A stretch of DNA of 60,886 nucleotides from Candidatus Poribacteria bacterium (GTDB taxonomy: Bacteria > Poribacteria > WGA-4E > GCA-2687025), in contig JAPPNK010000022.1 in NCBI GenBank assembly GCA_028818695.1, forward strand, positions 1 through 60,886. The letters run 5' to 3'. Made by a program: the position numbers and the translations under genes. Below are positions 7,739-16,720 of the stretch, one piece after another (position 1 is the stretch's first letter; each line of letters begins with the position of its first letter). The notes below the pieces were generated by a model. The model was not told where the DNA came from. It was given only the letters and a program-made list of their open reading frames with translations, and did no database searches.

Positions 7739-8929
7739 TTACAGTACGCCCAGCTTTTTCCCGATCTTCTCAAACGTTTCCAGCACATAGGAGAGCTGGC
7801 TTTCGGTGTGGGCGGCGGTGTAGCTGGTGCGCAGGCGGGCGGTTCCCGGCGGCACGGCGGGGCTGACCGCGGCGTTTACAAAGATGCCGGCGTCCAGCAG
7901 GGCGCGCCAGAACATAAATGTGCGCAGGTCGTCGCCGATGATGACCGGGACGATCGGCGTTTCCGACTCCCCGATGTTGAACCCAAGGGTGCGAAAGCCC
8001 TCAAGCATCATCTTTGTGTTTCTCCACAGCTGCTCCCGGCGCTCCGGCTCCGACTGGATGACCGTCAGCGCAGCGAGAACGGTCGCGGCGGCGCTCGCAG
8101 GCGGGCTGGCGCTAAAGATGAAGCTGCGCGAGTTGTGCTTCAGATAGTTGATGACGGACGGGTCGCCCGCCGCGAATCCGCCGATGCTTCCGAACGACTT
8201 GCTGAAGGTGGCGGTGATGATATCGACCTGGTCAGTGACGCCGAAATGCTCGGCGGTGCCGGCTCCCGTGTCGCCCAGGACGCCGATGGAGTGGGCGTCG
8301 TCAACCATGATTCGGGCGCCGTTCGATTCCGAGGCGGCGAGCAGTTCGGGCAGTTTGGCGACGGCTCCGCTCATGCTGAAGACGCCGTCCGTGGCGACCA
8401 GTTTGGCGGTTTTTTCATCCGCGAGGTTCAGTTTCGCTTTCAGGTCATCGACGTCGTTGTGTTTGAATCGCGTCATTTTGCCGAAGGAGACCATCGCGCC
8501 GTCGACGATGCATGCGTGGCTGTCGGCGTCTAGGAAAGCGGTTGATCTGCGGTCTAGGAGAGCGTGGAGGACGCCGAGGTTCGTTTGATAACCTGTGCTG
8601 AAAAGCAGAGTTGCGGGTTTGCCGACAAATTCGGCGAGCCGCTCTTCCAGTTCTACGTGGAGGTCAAGCGTTCCGTTTAAAAAGCGGCTTCCCGTGCATC
8701 CGCTGCCGTATTTTTTGACCGCTTCGGCGGCGGCTTCTAAAACTTTGGGATGGTGCGTCAATCCGAGGTAGTTGTTGGAACCGATCATGATTTTTTTCTC
8801 GCCTTCGATGATCGATTCGGACGGGTTGATCGCCCTGTTTGGCACAAAGTATGGGTAGCATCCTTGTTTGATCGCTTCGTACGAGCGCAAGAATTTGTCA
8901 AATTGGCTGCATTTTTCGAACAGGTCCAT
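7739..8929 (-). CDS. alpha-oxoamine synthase family PLP enzyme (SPT/KBL/AONS type)
   Basis: 396 aa, full length for the family. Key residues are IMIGSNNYLGLTHHP, the substrate-side GSGCTGSRFLNGT, His138 (DSHAC), Asp210 and His213 (VDDAHS), and the PLP Lys244 in TFSKSFGSIGG. These enzymes condense an amino acid with an acyl-CoA: serine palmitoyltransferase, 2-amino-3-ketobutyrate ligase or 8-amino-7-oxononanoate synthase. No biotin or threonine genes are nearby. The N-terminal region (YPYFVPNRAINPSESIIEG) resembles bacterial serine palmitoyltransferases, so a sphingolipid-type role is possible. It is first in a leftward run leading to the cytochrome-WD40 gene 29 bp downstream. Confidence 0.85.
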   Translation of the reverse strand: MDLFEKCSQFDKFLRSYEAIKQGCYPYFVPNRAINPSESIIEGEKKIMIGSNNYLGLTHHPKVLEAAAEAVKKYGSGCTGSRFLNGTLDLHVELEERLAEFVGKPATLLFSTGYQTNLGVLHALLDRRSTAFLDADSHACIVDGAMVSFGKMTRFKHNDVDDLKAKLNLADEKTAKLVATDGVFSMSGAVAKLPELLAASESNGARIMVDDAHSIGVLGDTGAGTAEHFGVTDQVDIITATFSKSFGSIGGFAAGDPSVINYLKHNSRSFIFSASPPASAAATVLAALTVIQSEPERREQLWRNTKMMLEGFRTLGFNIGESETPIVPVIIGDDLRTFMFWRALLDAGIFVNAAVSPAVPPGTARLRTSYTAAHTESQLSYVLETFEKIGKKLGVL

Positions 8930-9079
8930 CGCGGCGTCCTCCTGCCAACATCTGCTTTACGCCTCGCCCACTATACTGCTGCAATCAAATTAGCCTACTT
9001 TGCCGCGCATTGCAACCATGAATGCCGACTCGCTTTATCGTCTCCTACGCTTTTTATTCTGTCAATCCCACGCTCTTCA

Positions 9080-9110
9080 CTCCGTCATTCCCACATAAGC
9101 GGGAATCTTT
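9080..9110. repeat. isolated hairpin of the dispersed repeat family
   Basis: CGTCATTCCC and GCGGGAATC arms flank a short ACATAA loop. The same central hairpin occurs in the MITE-like copies elsewhere in the window, but here neither end of the element can be recognised. It lies in the 305-bp gap between the divergent PLP-enzyme gene and the first large WD40 gene. Confidence 0.5.
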
Positions 9111-9177
9111 AAAACCTTAGACAAGGAACGAACATATGAAGCGCATCGTTTACGAAGAGCGTTTCCTAGAGTTAGCC

Positions 9178-9204
9178 TTGACCCGCCGCCCGCCCTCTTA
9201 TACG
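9178..9204 (+). promoter_or_regulatory. candidate promoter of the first large WD40 gene
   Basis: TTGACC, 15 bp, TATACG. The spacing is short for sigma70. The expected start near 9211 lies just upstream of the ribosome site GGAG (9225-9228) and the ATG at 9235, which fits the chosen start codon. Confidence 0.3.
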
Positions 9205-9234
9205 CTGTCAAAACCGACCGAAACGGAGCTGTAT

Positions 9235-11085
9235 ATGAAACGGCGCCTTTATCCGCTGTGCGCCTGCATTTTGATGCTGTGCGCGCTCGCGGCGTTTCCT
9301 TCAGATCGAATCTCGCAGTTGGGGCTGCCGGACGGCGCCAAGATGCGCATCGGCAGGGGGCGCATCGAATCGCTCGCGTATTCGCCGGACGGCAGGAGGC
9401 TTGCCGCCGCAAGCAGCATCGGCGTCTGGATCTACGACGCGCTCTTCGGCGGAGAGGTCGCGCTGCTTCGGGGGCATACTGATCAGGTCAATTCGGCGTC
9501 CTATTCGCCGGACGGCAAGCGCATCGTCAGCGCAAGCAAAGACGGAACGACGCGCGTCTGGGACGCGGAGACGGGCGCCCTTCTCAATACGCTCAAAGGA
9601 CATGAATTTTCTGTCAATTCGGCGTCCTATTCGCCGGACGGCAAGCGCATCGTCAGCGCAGGCGGCAAGACCGTTCGAATATGGGACCCGGAGACTGGAG
9701 ACCTGCTCAACACGCTTCAAGGACATGAGCGTTCCGTTAATTCGGCGGCGTATTTACCAGACGGGAAGCGCATCGTCAGCGCAAGCGGCAAGACCGTTCG
9801 AATATGGGACGCGGAGACGGGCGCTCTTCTTAAAACATTGGAGGGACATACGGAACAAATCTGGTCAACGGCGTTGTCGCCGGACGGCAAGAGAATTGCA
9901 AGCGTAATCTCTGACGACACGATTCGCATTTGGGACGCGGAGACTGGAGACCTGCTCTACACGCTTGAAATGGACTCGTTTGGAGGAAGATTGGCAGCGT
10001 TTTCGCCGGACAGCAGACGCCTTGCCGGCAGAGACGGGTCTGGGCTGCGGATATGGGACGCCGTCCATGGCGCGCCTCTTCAGCCGATCTTTAGTAGAGG
10101 AGGCGCCAGTTCGTTCGCGTTTTCGCCGGATGGACATACCGTTGCCGCCGCTAGCGACAGCGGCCCGATTCACATTTGGAATATCAAGTTTCGCGTCCGC
10201 ATCCGCGCGTTTGAGGGGCATACCGATTTCCGCCCTTGGGCGGGCGCCGTATCGCCGGACGGCAAGCGTCTCGTCGCAGCAAGCCGAATGGGCTATTCCA
10301 TTTATATAAATGATGTTGCAACCGGCGCGCTTCTCAAAACCCATCGTGTGCGCGATATGGCGCAATCATTGGACTATTCGCCGGACGGCAAGCGTCTCGT
10401 CACCGCGCATCTTTTTGAAGGCGCGCATATATGGGACGCCGAGACGGGCGCGCCGCTCCATGCGCTTGAAGGACATGTAAAGTCGTGTGAATCCGCGGCG
10501 TATTCATCGGACGGGAAGCGCATCGTCACCGCGAATTCGGACAAGACGGTTCGCGTCGCGGACGCGGAGACAGGGGCGCTTCTCCAGACTCTTGAAGGAC
10601 ACACGGGGAGGGTCAACTCGGCGGCATTTTCGCCGGGCAGCAAGCGCATCGTCAGCGCGGGCGTCGACAGGACGATTCGCATCTGGGACGCGGAGACCGG
10701 CGCGCTTCTCCAGACGCTTGAAGGGGGCAGGTCTGAGATACATTCGGTTTGCTATTCTCCGGACGGCAAGCGCATCCTCAGCGCGGACTATTATGGAAAG
10801 GCGATCATCTGGGACGCAGAGACGGGGGCGCTCCTCAAAAAGATCGAAGCGGACGATCGCGGACAAATCTTATGCGCGGCGTATTCGCTGGACGGAACGA
10901 CGATTGTAAGCGGAGGCATGGACAGAATCGTACGCCTCTGGGACGCCGAGACGGGCGCCCTTCTCAAAAAGCTGGAAGGGCATACGGGCTATATCGGTTG
11001 GGCGGCGTTTTTGCAGGACGGAAAGACGCTCGCTTCATCAGGCATTGACGGCACGATTCTCTTTTGGGACATCTCCGACCTCTAA
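9235..11085 (+). CDS. exported 14-repeat WD40 protein (WD40-1)
   Basis: 616 aa. The ATG at 9235 is preceded at 6 bp by GGAG and opens a signal peptide (MKRRLYPLCACILMLCALAA). An in-frame ATG at 9136 would place that signal internally, so it is rejected. After SQLGLPDGAKMRIGRG come 14 WD40 repeats (SPDGKRIVSA, IRIWDAETG, LLxTLEGHT), which fits two seven-bladed propellers. The header plus GVWIYDA strand is shared with the next two genes. WD40 propellers are interaction platforms; the ligand is unknown. It leads a run of three homologues, with 28 bp to the next. Confidence 0.85.
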   Translation: MKRRLYPLCACILMLCALAAFPSDRISQLGLPDGAKMRIGRGRIESLAYSPDGRRLAAASSIGVWIYDALFGGEVALLRGHTDQVNSASYSPDGKRIVSASKDGTTRVWDAETGALLNTLKGHEFSVNSASYSPDGKRIVSAGGKTVRIWDPETGDLLNTLQGHERSVNSAAYLPDGKRIVSASGKTVRIWDAETGALLKTLEGHTEQIWSTALSPDGKRIASVISDDTIRIWDAETGDLLYTLEMDSFGGRLAAFSPDSRRLAGRDGSGLRIWDAVHGAPLQPIFSRGGASSFAFSPDGHTVAAASDSGPIHIWNIKFRVRIRAFEGHTDFRPWAGAVSPDGKRLVAASRMGYSIYINDVATGALLKTHRVRDMAQSLDYSPDGKRLVTAHLFEGAHIWDAETGAPLHALEGHVKSCESAAYSSDGKRIVTANSDKTVRVADAETGALLQTLEGHTGRVNSAAFSPGSKRIVSAGVDRTIRIWDAETGALLQTLEGGRSEIHSVCYSPDGKRILSADYYGKAIIWDAETGALLKKIEADDRGQILCAAYSLDGTTIVSGGMDRIVRLWDAETGALLKKLEGHTGYIGWAAFLQDGKTLASSGIDGTILFWDISDL

Positions 11086-11940
11086 GCAACGGCGGAGAAA
11101 ACAGGAGCGGAACATGAGCAACCTCCGCGGCGCAAAACGACTTCTCCATTTTCTATGCGTTTGCCTTTTCACATGCGGCGCTCTTGAGGCGCTGTCGTCG
11201 CCGCTCATCTCGCCGCTTGGACTTCCTGACGGCGCTAAGATGCGCATCGGCAGGGGGACGGTACATTCGGTCGACTATTCGCCGGACGGCAAACGTATCG
11301 CGGCGGCGTCCACCATCGGCGTCTGGATCTACGACGCGCTCTACGGCAGGGAGATCGCCCTGCTCCGCGGACATACGGGATGGGTCAATACGGCGGAGTA
11401 TTCGCCGGACGGCAAAAGAATCGTCAGCGCGGGCTTAGACCATACGGTTCGCATCTGGGACGCCGAAACAGGGGAGCCGCTCAAGACGCTCACGGGACAT
11501 ACGGATCGGGTCGCCTCGGCGGCGTATTCGCCGGACGGCAAAAGAATCGTCAGCGCGAGTTGGGACCGCACAATTCGCATCTGGAACGCTGAAAAAGGCG
11601 AGCTTCTCCATACGCTTGAAGGACATACGAGCTGGGTCATCTCGGCGGCGTATTCGCCGGACGGCAAAAGAATCGTCAGTGGAAGCGCCGATAGGACGGT
11701 TCGCATCTGGGACGCCGAAACAGGGGAGCCGCTCAAGACGCTCAAGGAGCATACAAGGAGGGTCGTCTGGGCGGGATATTCGCCGGACGGAACGATCATC
11801 GCCAGCGGGGGCTATGACGACACGATTCGAATTTGGGACGCGCAGACCGGGGAACCCATACGAACGCTATCGAAGCGCTACGGTGATGTTGTTTCTGTCG
11901 CGTTTTCGCCGGACGGAAAACATATTGCAAGCGGGGAGAC
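11063..11940 (+). repeat. direct repeat, copy 1 (WD40-2 5' part)
   Basis: This segment runs from the last codons of the preceding gene (TTTTGGGACATCTCCGA), through the intergenic TCTAAGCAACGGCGGAGAAA, to about codon 275 of the WD40-2 gene. It recurs at 13004-13880. Over the coding part the two differ at only about six amino acids, so the copy is recent or kept alike by gene conversion. Confidence 0.85.
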
Positions 11941-13026
11941 TTCCAATCTGATGTTGTGGAACGCCGCCTACGGCGCGCCTCTTCGACCGTTTGAAGGGGG
12001 AGAGGGCGCCGATTCGATTGCGTTTTCGCCGGACGGGCATTTCATCGCAGGCGGAGTATCCAATAATATGCCGCGCGCCGGTCTCACCGGAGAGATGGGG
12101 GACGCGGGCATTCGTATTTGGAATATCAAGTTTCGCGCCCTTGTCCGTACGTTTGACGGGCATACACACGGCCCCCGATACGTCGCATTTGCGCCGGACG
12201 GCAATTGGTTCGCAGTTGAGTTTTATGGGGAGCCGCTACAGATACGGCGCGCCGACACAGGCGCGCTTCTCAAAGGGTCCAGAGTAGCAAAGGCTGCTGG
12301 GAGGTCGCATTGGAAAATATACTCCCGGACGGAAAGAAAATCGCCTTGCTCAAGAGGATGGACAAAAAGATATTGATACTGGACATCGAGACCGGCAAAG
12401 AACTCAAAACGATCGCGGGGCTTCCAGAATTCGTCTGGATGACAGCGTATTCCCCAGACGGAAAGAAAATTGCCGCCGCCGGCAACGACAAGACGGTTCG
12501 GATATGGGACGTTGAGACTGGCAAAGAACTCAAAACGTTCAAAGGACATACGTACGAGGTCTTATCGGCTGCGTATTCGCCGGACGGAAAAACGATCGCA
12601 AGCGGAGACGGCGGCACGATACAGATATGGGACGCCGAAATAGGCGCGATTCTCCAAACGCTTAAAGGACATACAACCTATTTCATGCCGGCTGCGTATT
12701 CGCCGGACGGAAAAACGATCGCCGCAGGAGGCTGGAGAAACACGGTTCACATATGGGACGCCGAAACGGGCGCGATTCTCCAAACGTTCAAAGGCGATAC
12801 AACCACTTTTTTCATGTTGGCGGCGTATTCGCCGGACGGAAAAACAATCGCAAGCGGAGACGGCAGCGCGATACTGATATGGGACGCCGCCTCAGGCGCG
12901 CTTCTCAAAACGCTCAAAGGGCATACAAGCTCTGTACGTTGGTTCGGATATTCGCCGGACGGCAAGACGCTCGTAAGCGTGAGCCACGACGACACCGTCC
13001 TCTTTTGGGACATCTCCGATCTCTAA
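11114..13026 (+). pseudogene. 14-repeat WD40 protein split by a frameshift (WD40-2)
   Basis: Starts at ATG 11114 (AGGAG at 11103-11107) with a signal peptide and the LPDGAKMRIGRG header, and carries eight WD40 repeats. The reading frame then jumps near 12280-12298 and the first frame stops at 12376. The other frame picks up a repeat at about 12298 (a TTG at 12310 is its first start) and carries six more, to 13026. Eight plus six gives the same 14 repeats as both neighbours, and the joined length of about 637 aa matches them (616 and 629). The shift is equivalent to loss of one base. It could be a true mutation, a sequence error, or a programmed shift, though no clear slippery heptamer is seen. 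Confidence 0.75.
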
Positions 13027-13880
13027 GCAACGGCGGAGAAACAGGAGCGGAACATGAACAACCTCCGCGGCGCAAAACGACTTCTCCATTTTCTATGCGT
13101 TTGCCTTTTCATGTGCGGCGCTCTTGAGGCGCTGTCGTCGCCGCTCATCTCGCCGCTTGGACTTCCCGACGGCGCTAAGATGCGCATCGGCAGGGGGACG
13201 GTACATTCGGTCGACTATTCGCCGGACGGCAAACGTATCGCGGCGGCGTCCACCATCGGCGTCTGGATCTACGACGCGCTCTACGGCAGGGAGATCGCCC
13301 TGCTCCGCGGACATACGGGATGGGTCAATACGGCGGAGTATTCGCCGGACGGCAAAAGAATCGTCAGCGCGGGCTTAGACCATACGGTTCGCATCTGGGA
13401 CGCCGAAACAGGGGAGCCGCTCAAGACGCTCACGGGACATACGGATCGGGTCGCCTCGGCGGCGTATTCGCCGGACGGCAAAAGAATCGTCAGCGCGAGT
13501 TGGGACCGCACAATTCGCATCTGGAACGCTGAAAAAGGCGAGCTTCTCCATACGCTTGAAGGACATACGAGCTGGGTCATCTCGGCGGCGTATTCGCCGG
13601 ACGGCAAAAGAATCGTCAGTGGAAGCGCCGATAGGACGGTTCGCATCTGGGACGCCGAAACAGGGGAGCCGCTCAAAACGCTCACGGAGCATACAAGGAG
13701 GGTCGTCTGGGCGGGATATTCGCCGGACGGAACGATCATTGCCAGCGGGAGCTATGACGACACGATTCGAATTTGGGACGCGCAGACAGGGGAACCCATA
13801 CGAACGCTATCGAAGCGCTACGTTGATGTTGATTCTGTCGCGTTTTCGCCGGACGGAAAACATATTGCAAGCGGAGACGC
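13004..13880 (+). repeat. direct repeat, copy 2 (WD40-3 5' part)
   Basis: Counterpart of 11063-11940. The copies include the end of the upstream gene and the intergenic leader, so the duplication unit is one WD40 gene plus spacer (period about 1940 bp). Confidence 0.85.
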
Positions 13881-14943
13881 TTCCAACCTGAATCTGTGGA
13901 ACGTTGCGAACGGCGCGCCTCTTCGACCGTTCGATAGGGACAAGGGCGCTTTTTCTATCGCGTTTTCGCCGGACGGGCATTTCATCGCCTGCGGCATATC
14001 CAGCAATCGGCCGAACGCCGGTCGATATGGAGGCAGATCGGACGCATGCATTCGCATTTGGAACATCAAATTTCGCGCCCTTGTCCGTACGTTTGACGGG
14101 CATACTCACTGCGCCCATTACGCCGGCGCCGCATTTTCGCCGGACAGCAAGCAGCTCGCAGTTCTGTTTAAGCAGTTACAGATATGGGACGTCGGCGCAG
14201 GCGCGCTTCTCAACAGAATCGTTGCTAAGTCTATGCGTTGGGCGCCGGCATATTCGCCTGACGGAAAAACGTTCGCGGGAGCCGAGGGCAGGACAGTAAA
14301 GATCATGGACGCCGACACTGGCGCGTCTCTCAAAACGCTTATAGGGCATTCAGGAATGGTCTGGATAGCGGCGTATTCGCCGGATGAAAAGAACCTCGCC
14401 ACCGCCAGCAGCGACAAGACAGTTCGCATTTGGGACGCGGAGACCGGCGCGCTTCTCAAAACCCTTGAAGGACATACGGAAGGGGTCAGGTCGGCGGCGT
14501 ATTCTTCGGACGGCAAGCGCATCGTCAGCGCGAGTTGGGACAAGACGGCTCGGATATGGGACGCGGAGACCGGCGCGCTTCTCAAAACCCTTAAAGGACA
14601 TATGAGCTGGGTCGAATCAGCGATGTATTCGTCGGACGGCAAGCGCATTGTCAGCGCCGGTAAGGACAAGACGGTTCGGATTTGGGACGCGGAGACCGGC
14701 GCGCTTCTCAAAACCCTTAAAGGACATACATCTGCGGCGTATTCGCCGGACGGCAAGACGCTCGCCAGCGGGGGAGGGGACTACACAATTCGGATATGGG
14801 ACGCGGAGACCGATGCGCTTCTCAAAACCCTTGAAGGACATACAGGAACCGTCGCATGGGTCGGATATTCGCCGGACGGCAAGACGCTCGTAAGCTTAAG
14901 CGACGACGACACCGTCCTCCTTTGGGACGTCTCCGACCTTTAA
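13054..14943 (+). CDS. exported 14-repeat WD40 protein (WD40-3)
   Basis: 629 aa. The signal peptide (MNNLRGAKRLLHFLCVCLF) is followed by the LPDGAKMRIGRG header and 14 WD40 repeats, i.e. two seven-blade propellers. The first 275 residues are nearly identical to the WD40-2 gene, and the C-terminal half is distinct. AGGAG lies 7 bp before the ATG. Several central repeats (10-13) are close to one another at DNA level (IWDAETGALLKTLEGHT), so repeat turnover within the gene is likely. It ends 16 bp before the convergent serS gene. Confidence 0.86.
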   Translation: MNNLRGAKRLLHFLCVCLFMCGALEALSSPLISPLGLPDGAKMRIGRGTVHSVDYSPDGKRIAAASTIGVWIYDALYGREIALLRGHTGWVNTAEYSPDGKRIVSAGLDHTVRIWDAETGEPLKTLTGHTDRVASAAYSPDGKRIVSASWDRTIRIWNAEKGELLHTLEGHTSWVISAAYSPDGKRIVSGSADRTVRIWDAETGEPLKTLTEHTRRVVWAGYSPDGTIIASGSYDDTIRIWDAQTGEPIRTLSKRYVDVDSVAFSPDGKHIASGDASNLNLWNVANGAPLRPFDRDKGAFSIAFSPDGHFIACGISSNRPNAGRYGGRSDACIRIWNIKFRALVRTFDGHTHCAHYAGAAFSPDSKQLAVLFKQLQIWDVGAGALLNRIVAKSMRWAPAYSPDGKTFAGAEGRTVKIMDADTGASLKTLIGHSGMVWIAAYSPDEKNLATASSDKTVRIWDAETGALLKTLEGHTEGVRSAAYSSDGKRIVSASWDKTARIWDAETGALLKTLKGHMSWVESAMYSSDGKRIVSAGKDKTVRIWDAETGALLKTLKGHTSAAYSPDGKTLASGGGDYTIRIWDAETDALLKTLEGHTGTVAWVGYSPDGKTLVSLSDDDTVLLWDVSDL

Positions 14944-14959
14944 AGAACGGCGAGCCGCG

Positions 14960-16240
14960 TCAGCCGATGCGCTCCGCCCCGAAATACGGCGCGAGAGCGG
15001 GCGGTATCGCAACGGAGCCGTCCGCCTGCTGGTTGTTCTCTAGCAGCGAAATGAGCAGGCGCGGAACGGCGACGCCCGACCCGTTCAAAGTGTGCGCGTA
15101 TTCAGGCTTCGCTCTCGGCGCGGGGCGGTAACGTATCCCTGCGCGGCGCGACTGAAACGCCTCAAAATTGCTGACCGAGGACACCTCAAGCCAGCGCCCC
15201 TCTCCCGCCGACCAGATCTCTATGTCGTACTGCTTCGCGCCCTTGAAGTCCAGATCGCCCGCGCACATCAGAACGACGCGGTATGGAATCTCAAGCAGCT
15301 GAACGATATGCTCCGCGTCCGCCAGCAGACTCTCATGTTCGTCGTAGGAGGCGTCGGCGGGGACGATCTTCACCAGCTCCACCTTGTCGAACTGATGAAC
15401 GCGCAGGATGCCGCGCGTGTCGCGTCCGGCGGCGCCCGCCTCGCGCCGAAAGCAGGGCGTGTAGCCGCAGTAACGTATCGGCAGGCTCTCCGCGTCCAAG
15501 ATTTCGTCCGCATGCATGTTTGTCAGCGGCACCTCCGCCGTCGGTATCAGGAACAGGTCATGCGCATGCCCTGCGGCGCGGTACATATCCTCTTCAAACT
15601 TCGGCAGCTGCCCCGTTCCCGACATGCTGGCGCGGTTCGCCAACGCGGGCGCCCAGATCTCCGTGTAACCGCGCTGCGTATGCTGGTCCAGCATGAAGCG
15701 CAGCAGCGATCGCGTCAGACGGGCGCCGTCCCCCTTCAACACGGCAAAGCCGCTGCCGGCGATCTTGGCGGCGCGCGGCAGGTCTAAAATGTCGAGGCGT
15801 TCGCCCAGCGTCCAGTGCGGCAGCGGTTCAAAATCGAGCGGCTTCGGCTCGCCCCACTCCTTGACGACGACATTGTCGTTCTCGTCCGCGCCGTCTGGGA
15901 CGTCCGCATGCGGCGGATTTGGGAGCGTCATTTGTATTTCGTCGAGACGGGCGCGCTGGACGGAGAGCCGCTTGTCCAGCTCATGGACTCGGCGGGCGAC
16001 CGACTGCATCTCGGCGATGAGCGCGTCCGCGTTTTTGCGTTCGCGTTTGAGCGCGCCGATGCGTTTGGAGGCGGCGTTCTGCTCTTCGCGCAGGCGGTCG
16101 CGCTCGACGGTTGTATGGCGCCATTCGGCGTCTAGGGTCAACAGTTCGTCTAGAAGCGGATTCTGATCGTCCATGCCGCGCCGTTTGAGGGCTTGTCGGT
16201 ACTCGTCCGCGTTTTCTCGCAGGTATCGAAGGTCTAACAT
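14960..16240 (-). CDS. serS: seryl-tRNA synthetase
   Basis: 426 aa, normal length. The N-terminal long helical arm (residues 27-110, coiled coil) is followed by the class II core: motif 2 CFRREAGAAGRDTRGILRVH and motif 3 NGSGVAVPRLLISLLENNQ, with TAEVPLTN in between. It charges tRNA-Ser and also supplies Ser-tRNA for selenocysteine where used. The start at 16240 has no Shine-Dalgarno sequence. It lies 25 bp after the tRNA-Asp gene on the same strand, so translation may begin on a processed tRNA-serS transcript. Confidence 0.95.
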   Translation of the reverse strand: MLDLRYLRENADEYRQALKRRGMDDQNPLLDELLTLDAEWRHTTVERDRLREEQNAASKRIGALKRERKNADALIAEMQSVARRVHELDKRLSVQRARLDEIQMTLPNPPHADVPDGADENDNVVVKEWGEPKPLDFEPLPHWTLGERLDILDLPRAAKIAGSGFAVLKGDGARLTRSLLRFMLDQHTQRGYTEIWAPALANRASMSGTGQLPKFEEDMYRAAGHAHDLFLIPTAEVPLTNMHADEILDAESLPIRYCGYTPCFRREAGAAGRDTRGILRVHQFDKVELVKIVPADASYDEHESLLADAEHIVQLLEIPYRVVLMCAGDLDFKGAKQYDIEIWSAGEGRWLEVSSVSNFEAFQSRRAGIRYRPAPRAKPEYAHTLNGSGVAVPRLLISLLENNQQADGSVAIPPALAPYFGAERIG

Positions 16241-16265
16241 GAAAAGGGCCGTTTTTAAAAAGAAA

Positions 16266-16343
16266 TGGCGAACCCGACGAGATTTGAACTCGCGACCTCT
16301 GGCTTGACAGGCCAGCGTTCTAACCAGACTGAACTACGGGTTC
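16266..16343 (-). tRNA. tRNA-Asp (GTC)
   Basis: The minus strand folds as a cloverleaf. The acceptor is GAACCCG/CGGGTTC with G73 and encoded CCA. D arm AGTTCAG...GAAC. Anticodon loop CTGTCAA gives GTC, and the T arm is GCGAG/CTCGT around TTCAAAT. It closely follows the layout of the E. coli tRNA-Asp. Confidence 0.95.
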
Positions 16344-16363
16344 GCAATTCAAGCGTCGGCGAA

Positions 16364-16439
16364 TGGTGAGCGGAACAGGACTTGAACCTGTGACCTACGG
16401 CTTGTAAGGCCGCCGCTCTCCCAGCTGAGCTACCCGCTC
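16364..16439 (-). tRNA. tRNA-Val (TAC)
   Basis: Minus-strand cloverleaf: acceptor GAGCGGG/TCCGCTC with A73 and encoded CCA, D arm GCTC/GAGC, anticodon stem GCGGC/GCCGT, loop CTTACAA giving anticodon TAC, T arm ACAGG/CCTGT around TTCAAGT. It is 20 bp upstream of tRNA-Asp on the same strand. Confidence 0.95.
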
Positions 16440-16469
16440 CGCCTTTCCGCCTCTGCGGTTGTGATGTTA

Positions 16470-16498
16470 AAGATAACGCGGGGCAGATTGGAGGTCAA
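16470..16498 (-). promoter_or_regulatory. promoter of the tRNA-Val/tRNA-Asp/serS unit
   Basis: On the minus strand TTGACC, 17 bp, TATCTT. It lies about 30 bp before the tRNA-Val 5' end, with no other promoter-like pair between the tRNAs and serS. One transcript for both tRNAs and serS is the simplest reading. Confidence 0.6.
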
Positions 16499-16720
16499 GG
16501 GAAATTTGCCTTTTGAGATCAAAAAATTGGGCTGCCCCTCGTGTTATGCAAACGATCCCGCAAAAGAACGCCCCATGAGCCTGATTCTTGGGAGGAGGAT
16601 GAAGGACGCCGCGCTAGGCGAGAAGGCGAAACGGAGCCGCCGGCATAAAAATAATCCGCAATTCGCCGACTGCTGCGTTAAGAGAGGCGAATCTGCCTCG
16701 CAACACCGACGCTGCCAAAC
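16499..16720. other. intergenic, no supported gene
   Basis: No gene is supported between the tRNA promoter and the phage portal gene. A reading frame on the plus strand from 16575 (MSLILGRRMKDAAL) has a GGGAGGAGG inside it. It has no recognisable domain and runs out of frame into the portal gene. It could be a remnant of a terminase or other phage gene 3' end, but nothing in the sequence shows this. Confidence 0.4.

Noticed and set aside
9136-9234. Upstream start (9136) for the first WD40 protein
   Set aside because: It would put 33 residues before a clear signal peptide. The ATG at 9235 has GGAG at the right distance.
12310-13026. Separate small WD40 gene starting with TTG
   Set aside because: It lacks a signal peptide and ribosome site and supplies exactly the six blades missing from the preceding frame, so it is the 3' part of the frameshifted gene.
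14118-14756. Long open frame on the minus strand inside the WD40 gene
   Set aside because: It and similar frames at 11341-11799, 13281-13739 and 10374-10682 are antisense to regularly repeated GC-rich codons. They have no independent ribosome site and repeat the same peptide period as the WD40 blades.
16266-16439. tRNA genes as a phage attachment site
   Set aside because: The phage-like block lies beyond the 5' side of tRNA-Val. No copy of either tRNA 3' end occurs near 22,192, and no integrase is present.
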